From contig CAIVEW010000109.1 of assembly GCA_903905065.1 (NCBI GenBank), forward strand, positions 1 through 36,797: DNA of 36,797 nucleotides, written 5' to 3'. Of the stretch, positions 33,321 to 36,797 are shown piece after piece; the stretch's first letter is position 1, and each line of letters begins with the position of its first letter. The translations under genes and the position numbers were made by a program. The DNA comes from an uncultured Bacteroidota bacterium (GTDB lineage: Bacteria > Bacteroidota > Bacteroidia > Chitinophagales > Chitinophagaceae). The notes under the pieces were generated by a model that saw only the letters and a list, made by a program, of their open reading frames with translations, searched no databases and had not been told where the DNA came from.

Positions 33321-36300
33321 ATGCGTCGCTTACAGCTACTTTTAATTTTGTTCACTCTGTGCGTGGTTAATAATTCGTTCGGCCAATTAATTGGCGGGGT
33401 TGGTGGTCAGCTATACCTTCCGGGTCATTGGCTGGAGATAGGCCAAAACGACTACGGCGCTTTTGGTGCCAACCCGCCGCCTGCAGGATATCATCCTTAT
33501 CCGGCTGGTTCTGATTTGGCCGAAGTCTATGATTATGGTCACGATGGGTGGACTACTGGCGCACCGCCATTGATGGGTGACTACACCTATCCAGGCAGCC
33601 CGTTTGAGGGCTGGGGCATCCAGGTGGGAGGCCCAGGTGGTCTTAACTGGGCGTTCACGTCCAATGGTGCTATTACGGCCGGTAGTGCTGCTGGTGCAAT
33701 GGCTACACTGAATGGTAATAATGTTTCTTATGTAAATGCAGGCGGATCATTAATTGGCAACTGGACGGGTACCACCGCAGCGGGCCAGCTCAGGATAAAC
33801 ATGGAGACCCGCGTAGATACTAATGCTTCATGGGTTGTGGTAACTGCGAAATTATATAATACAGGTGCTACGACACTGAATAACCTGTATTACATACGTA
33901 GTTGCGACCCGGATAATGATGAAGCACATGGTGGTAGCTTTGCGACTACTAACCAGGTTACTTTCCAGAATGACCTGGATCACCGTGTAGGTGTGGAAGG
34001 TACCGGCGAAACCTACACTTATGCTTATTTACAGCTTTGTACCAAGGATTGCCGTGCCAAGGCTTTTGTGTATGATTCGTGGCCTATCGATTTCTATGTG
34101 TCTGACCTAAGTACGGTATATAGCGGTACGGCGGCCATTACTCCTGTTTATACTCTGCACTCTGCAGATCCTGGTGATATTGCTATAGGGCTTGTATATA
34201 ACCTCGGTAACCTGTGTCCTTATGACAGTACCTTCGTTTCTTATGCATATACATTTTTGAATACTGCAAATGGTATTGATAGTGCGTTTCCTGAGCCAAC
34301 GATCGTTGTAAATGGTGTTCCTGTAAATCCGCCTACGGCTCCGGGTGCTATTTATGATACTTTCAATGCTTGCCTTTTCCCAGGTTTGACTACATTGCCG
34401 GTTAACCTTTCTTTTGCGAGCACTGGTGCATGGACATGGGCGACGTGGTCGTGGGCTTCCGGTCTCGGACTTACTTCTACCACAGGCGTTACCAATACGA
34501 TAAACCTCACAGCCCTGCCATCAAGCATTACCTATACTATTACTGGAACGGCCTATAACAACTGTGGTGGTACTGCAACAGGTACTTGCGGCACCAGGAT
34601 CATTTACCTGACTGTGCTTACTTGCAACGGAGCGATAGTTAACACCCCTTGTTATGGCGATACACTGACATTTAATGTTCTGGACAGTTCCGCGGGCGCT
34701 ACCTACACCTGGTATGGCCCTTATCCGTCCACGACTATTGTTTCTACCAGCCAGACTTTTTCAATTTATCCGGCTACCTGGGCTGATACTGGCAAATATT
34801 ATGTCATTAAAACAGTCGGTTCCGCTCATGATACCGATAGTACAGTTGCATACATACATCCAAAACCGGTTTTGAACTTATCAACCAATGCCCCACAATG
34901 TATTGGGTCGTTGACTACGCTAACGTTATCGGTAAACCCTGCTACGGCAGGAGAAACGTTTAGCTGGTCCGGACCGGCAGGTTTTACTTCCGCGCTGCAA
35001 TATCCGACGAGGCCCGGCTATTCCTACGCGGATACCGGAATTTATACGGTGATCGGTACCAGCGCCTATGGTTGCAAAGACACCGGCAGCATTGACGCTA
35101 CAATCGTGAATCCACCTAACGCGCCGGTGATCTCGGGAATCACGCAATACTGCTATGGAAGTCCTTTTGTTCCGTTTACAGTTTCCGGTCTGAACATAAA
35201 ATGGTATCCTACAGATACGAGTACTGTGGGCTGGACAACAGTTGCTCCTACCGTAAATACATCCATACCTGGTACTTACACATTCTTTGCTACGCAGACC
35301 GTAGGGTGTGAAAGTCCAAAAGATTCTATTATGGTAATCGTTTATCCTCCGGTCACGCCGAATTTTAGCTATAATATACACCCAGGTTGCGAAGAGGATA
35401 CCGTGAACTTTACGAATACATCAACGGGTGCTACGTCGTATTCCTGGAATTTCGGTGACGGCTCTCCGGCGGTGACTGTAACTAACCCGACACATTTGTT
35501 CTTCACCCATGCGGTTCAGAATGTGACGCTCACTGCTTATTTTGCTATCTGCTCAAATAGTATTACAGAACATCCGAATACATCGCACACTGTGCAGGCT
35601 GCATTTACGCCGGTACTGGATACGATCTGCGCGGGCCAGAACAGTACTATGGTTGACGGCTCTGCATCCACGTACCAGAGTAACCCAACAACATTGGCTA
35701 GCTACTTTTGGGATTTCGGTGACGGAACAACCAGCACTACGCCAGGCACCACGCCTGCACCAGGCCACCTCTTTACTAATGCAGGGATTTATGATGTTAA
35801 CCTGACCGTTACCGATCAGTACGGTTGTATAAGCACAGCAGATCATAACGTTTATGTGCTTACGCTGAGCATCCACTCATGGAGAGACACCACGCTTTGT
35901 TTGCGCCAGCCGTTACCGCTCGACAACTATGTAACTGTTTACCCTGCATTGGGCGATCTGACTAGTTTTAGCTATCTCTGGACTCCCGGTACTAATTTGA
36001 GTAGCGATACTGCTCATATACCATTCTTCACCGGTTTTGGTACTTATACCTTTACGTTGACGGCGGGGCTTGCAAATACAGACTTCGGAGCCTGCCCAAC
36101 TACTACGACAATGGTGATCCATTCGGTTCTTGGTAAACCAGTATCTCATGTAACTGCCAATGCTACCATTCTTTATGGTGACAGCTATCAATTAAACGCA
36201 GATAGCCAGGTATATTACTGGTGGAGGCCCGATGATGGCAGCCTTAACAACCCAAACATCAACGATCCGATCGCTACTCCTCACGTGACCACCACATATA

Positions 36301-36650
36301 CGGTATACGGTATGGATATATATGGATGTGTTGACTCCGCGTTTGTGACCATACGTGTGGACAGCAATACACATGAATGCATACCGACGGGCTTCACGCC
36401 AAACGGTGATGGGTTAAATGATGTGTTCCATCCTGTGGGCATCAAGTTCCTTAACCTGTTGGATTTCCGTGTATACAACAGATGGGGGCAACAGATATTC
36501 TATACCAACAATCCGGATGTGGGATGGGACGGTACCTTCCAGGGCGTTCCGCAGGATATGGGTACGTACTACTATACGATCATTGTAGGACGCCCGGGAG
36601 GCGGTGGCGAAAATGTCGTATATAAAGGAGACGTGACATTGATAAGATAA
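33321..36650 (+). CDS. PKD-domain protein with T9SS type B (CHU_C) sorting domain
   Basis: This is an 1109-residue secreted protein. The signal peptide ends NNSFGQ (about residue 22). Residues 23-330 form a glycine- and tyrosine-rich domain (for example GHDGWTTGAPPLMGDYTYPG) that I cannot assign. Ig-like segments with paired cysteines fill about 340-675; two PKD domains follow (SYSWNFGDGSP and SYFWDFGDGTTS; about 680-865), then another Ig-like region. The last 90 residues (TGFTPNGDGLNDVF, FRVYNRWGQQIFYTN, WDGTFQGVPQDMGTYYYTI) are the gliding-motility type CHU_C sorting domain, exported by T9SS and usually kept at the cell surface. Likely an adhesin or matrix component. Terminator 20 bp after the stop. 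Confidence 0.9.
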   Translation: MRRLQLLLILFTLCVVNNSFGQLIGGVGGQLYLPGHWLEIGQNDYGAFGANPPPAGYHPYPAGSDLAEVYDYGHDGWTTGAPPLMGDYTYPGSPFEGWGIQVGGPGGLNWAFTSNGAITAGSAAGAMATLNGNNVSYVNAGGSLIGNWTGTTAAGQLRINMETRVDTNASWVVVTAKLYNTGATTLNNLYYIRSCDPDNDEAHGGSFATTNQVTFQNDLDHRVGVEGTGETYTYAYLQLCTKDCRAKAFVYDSWPIDFYVSDLSTVYSGTAAITPVYTLHSADPGDIAIGLVYNLGNLCPYDSTFVSYAYTFLNTANGIDSAFPEPTIVVNGVPVNPPTAPGAIYDTFNACLFPGLTTLPVNLSFASTGAWTWATWSWASGLGLTSTTGVTNTINLTALPSSITYTITGTAYNNCGGTATGTCGTRIIYLTVLTCNGAIVNTPCYGDTLTFNVLDSSAGATYTWYGPYPSTTIVSTSQTFSIYPATWADTGKYYVIKTVGSAHDTDSTVAYIHPKPVLNLSTNAPQCIGSLTTLTLSVNPATAGETFSWSGPAGFTSALQYPTRPGYSYADTGIYTVIGTSAYGCKDTGSIDATIVNPPNAPVISGITQYCYGSPFVPFTVSGLNIKWYPTDTSTVGWTTVAPTVNTSIPGTYTFFATQTVGCESPKDSIMVIVYPPVTPNFSYNIHPGCEEDTVNFTNTSTGATSYSWNFGDGSPAVTVTNPTHLFFTHAVQNVTLTAYFAICSNSITEHPNTSHTVQAAFTPVLDTICAGQNSTMVDGSASTYQSNPTTLASYFWDFGDGTTSTTPGTTPAPGHLFTNAGIYDVNLTVTDQYGCISTADHNVYVLTLSIHSWRDTTLCLRQPLPLDNYVTVYPALGDLTSFSYLWTPGTNLSSDTAHIPFFTGFGTYTFTLTAGLANTDFGACPTTTTMVIHSVLGKPVSHVTANATILYGDSYQLNADSQVYYWWRPDDGSLNNPNINDPIATPHVTTTYTVYGMDIYGCVDSAFVTIRVDSNTHECIPTGFTPNGDGLNDVFHPVGIKFLNLLDFRVYNRWGQQIFYTNNPDVGWDGTFQGVPQDMGTYYYTIIVGRPGGGGENVVYKGDVTLIR

Positions 36651-36668
36651 CCTTGATATTGTTTTACT

Positions 36669-36705
36669 GAAAAGAGGGTGTCTCAAAAGGGCACCCTCCT
36701 ATTTT
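36669..36705 (+). terminator. Intrinsic terminator of the PKD/T9SS type B gene
   Basis: A GAGGGTG/CACCCTC stem (36674-36680 with 36692-36698) is followed by CTATTTTGTTT. Positions 36669-36689 are identical to 2611-2631, the terminator arm of the other T9SS gene. Confidence 0.8.
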
Positions 36706-36797
36706 GTTTAAAAACTAAATGTCAGGTGCGTTTTTCCACATTTGGTGTGCATAAATAAAATAAGGCATAAGTCAATACAGGCAATAGTTTCGGCGTA

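Overview
The window looks like a chromosomal segment of a Bacteroidota bacterium, probably from or near the Chitinophagaceae. The evidence is: two large secreted proteins with type IX secretion (T9SS) C-terminal sorting domains (one type A, one type B); promoters of the TTTG-N19-TAnnTTTG form; little purine-rich Shine-Dalgarno signal; LytTR/5TM-type signalling; and Bacteroidota-typical families (DUF5916, DUF6029, DUF4288). The species cannot be named from this sequence. I see no tRNA, rRNA, CRISPR, phage or transposase gene. Every gap between genes is shorter than about 250 bp.

Layout. 1-2597: 3' part of a T9SS type A adhesin-like gene with five Ig-like repeats, followed by a terminator, a MITE-like inverted repeat and an octamer array. 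2746-5918 (minus strand): LytTR response regulator, overlapping histidine kinase, a DUF4288 protein and a LiaF-like membrane protein, with palindromic elements in the gaps. 6027-8650 (minus): DUF1697 protein and topoisomerase IV subunit B (parE). 8834-14917: mixed housekeeping genes, namely an orphan multi-pass membrane protein, a LutA-like CCG protein, a GNAT acetyltransferase, a small His-rich protein with a duplicated DFPLSGG motif, biotin carboxylase, an OsmC protein and a two-domain universal stress protein. 15089-18206: divergent sugar transferase and a fused GT2-GT4 glycosyltransferase. 18294-20528: divergent periplasmic TlpA-like thioredoxin and DUF6029 outer-membrane protein. 20608-23042: DUF5916 protein broken by a one-base frameshift in a G run. 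23121-25001: two-gene glycosyltransferase operon. 25160-28623 (minus): DUF763 protein, a repeat array, an LprI-like protein and a GT-C type membrane glycosyltransferase. 28835-33076: tandem pair of M13 metallopeptidase lipoproteins. 33321-36650: large PKD/T9SS type B protein followed by a terminator that shares its 5' arm with the one at 2612.

The genes centre on the cell envelope: surface glycan synthesis, T9SS-secreted proteins, envelope-stress sensing, and periplasmic redox and proteolysis, with ordinary metabolic genes between them. I found no clear complete new defence or mobile system. The most unusual items are the small His-rich DFPLSGG protein (11552-11836), the DUF763 protein ending in a sliding-clamp-like QLQLF tail with an internal helix-hairpin-helix-like segment, the envelope-sensing cluster at 2809-5918, and several palindromic repeat families. 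One of those families has grown into a 50-bp tandem array, and another supplies the C-terminus and stop codon of the universal stress protein.
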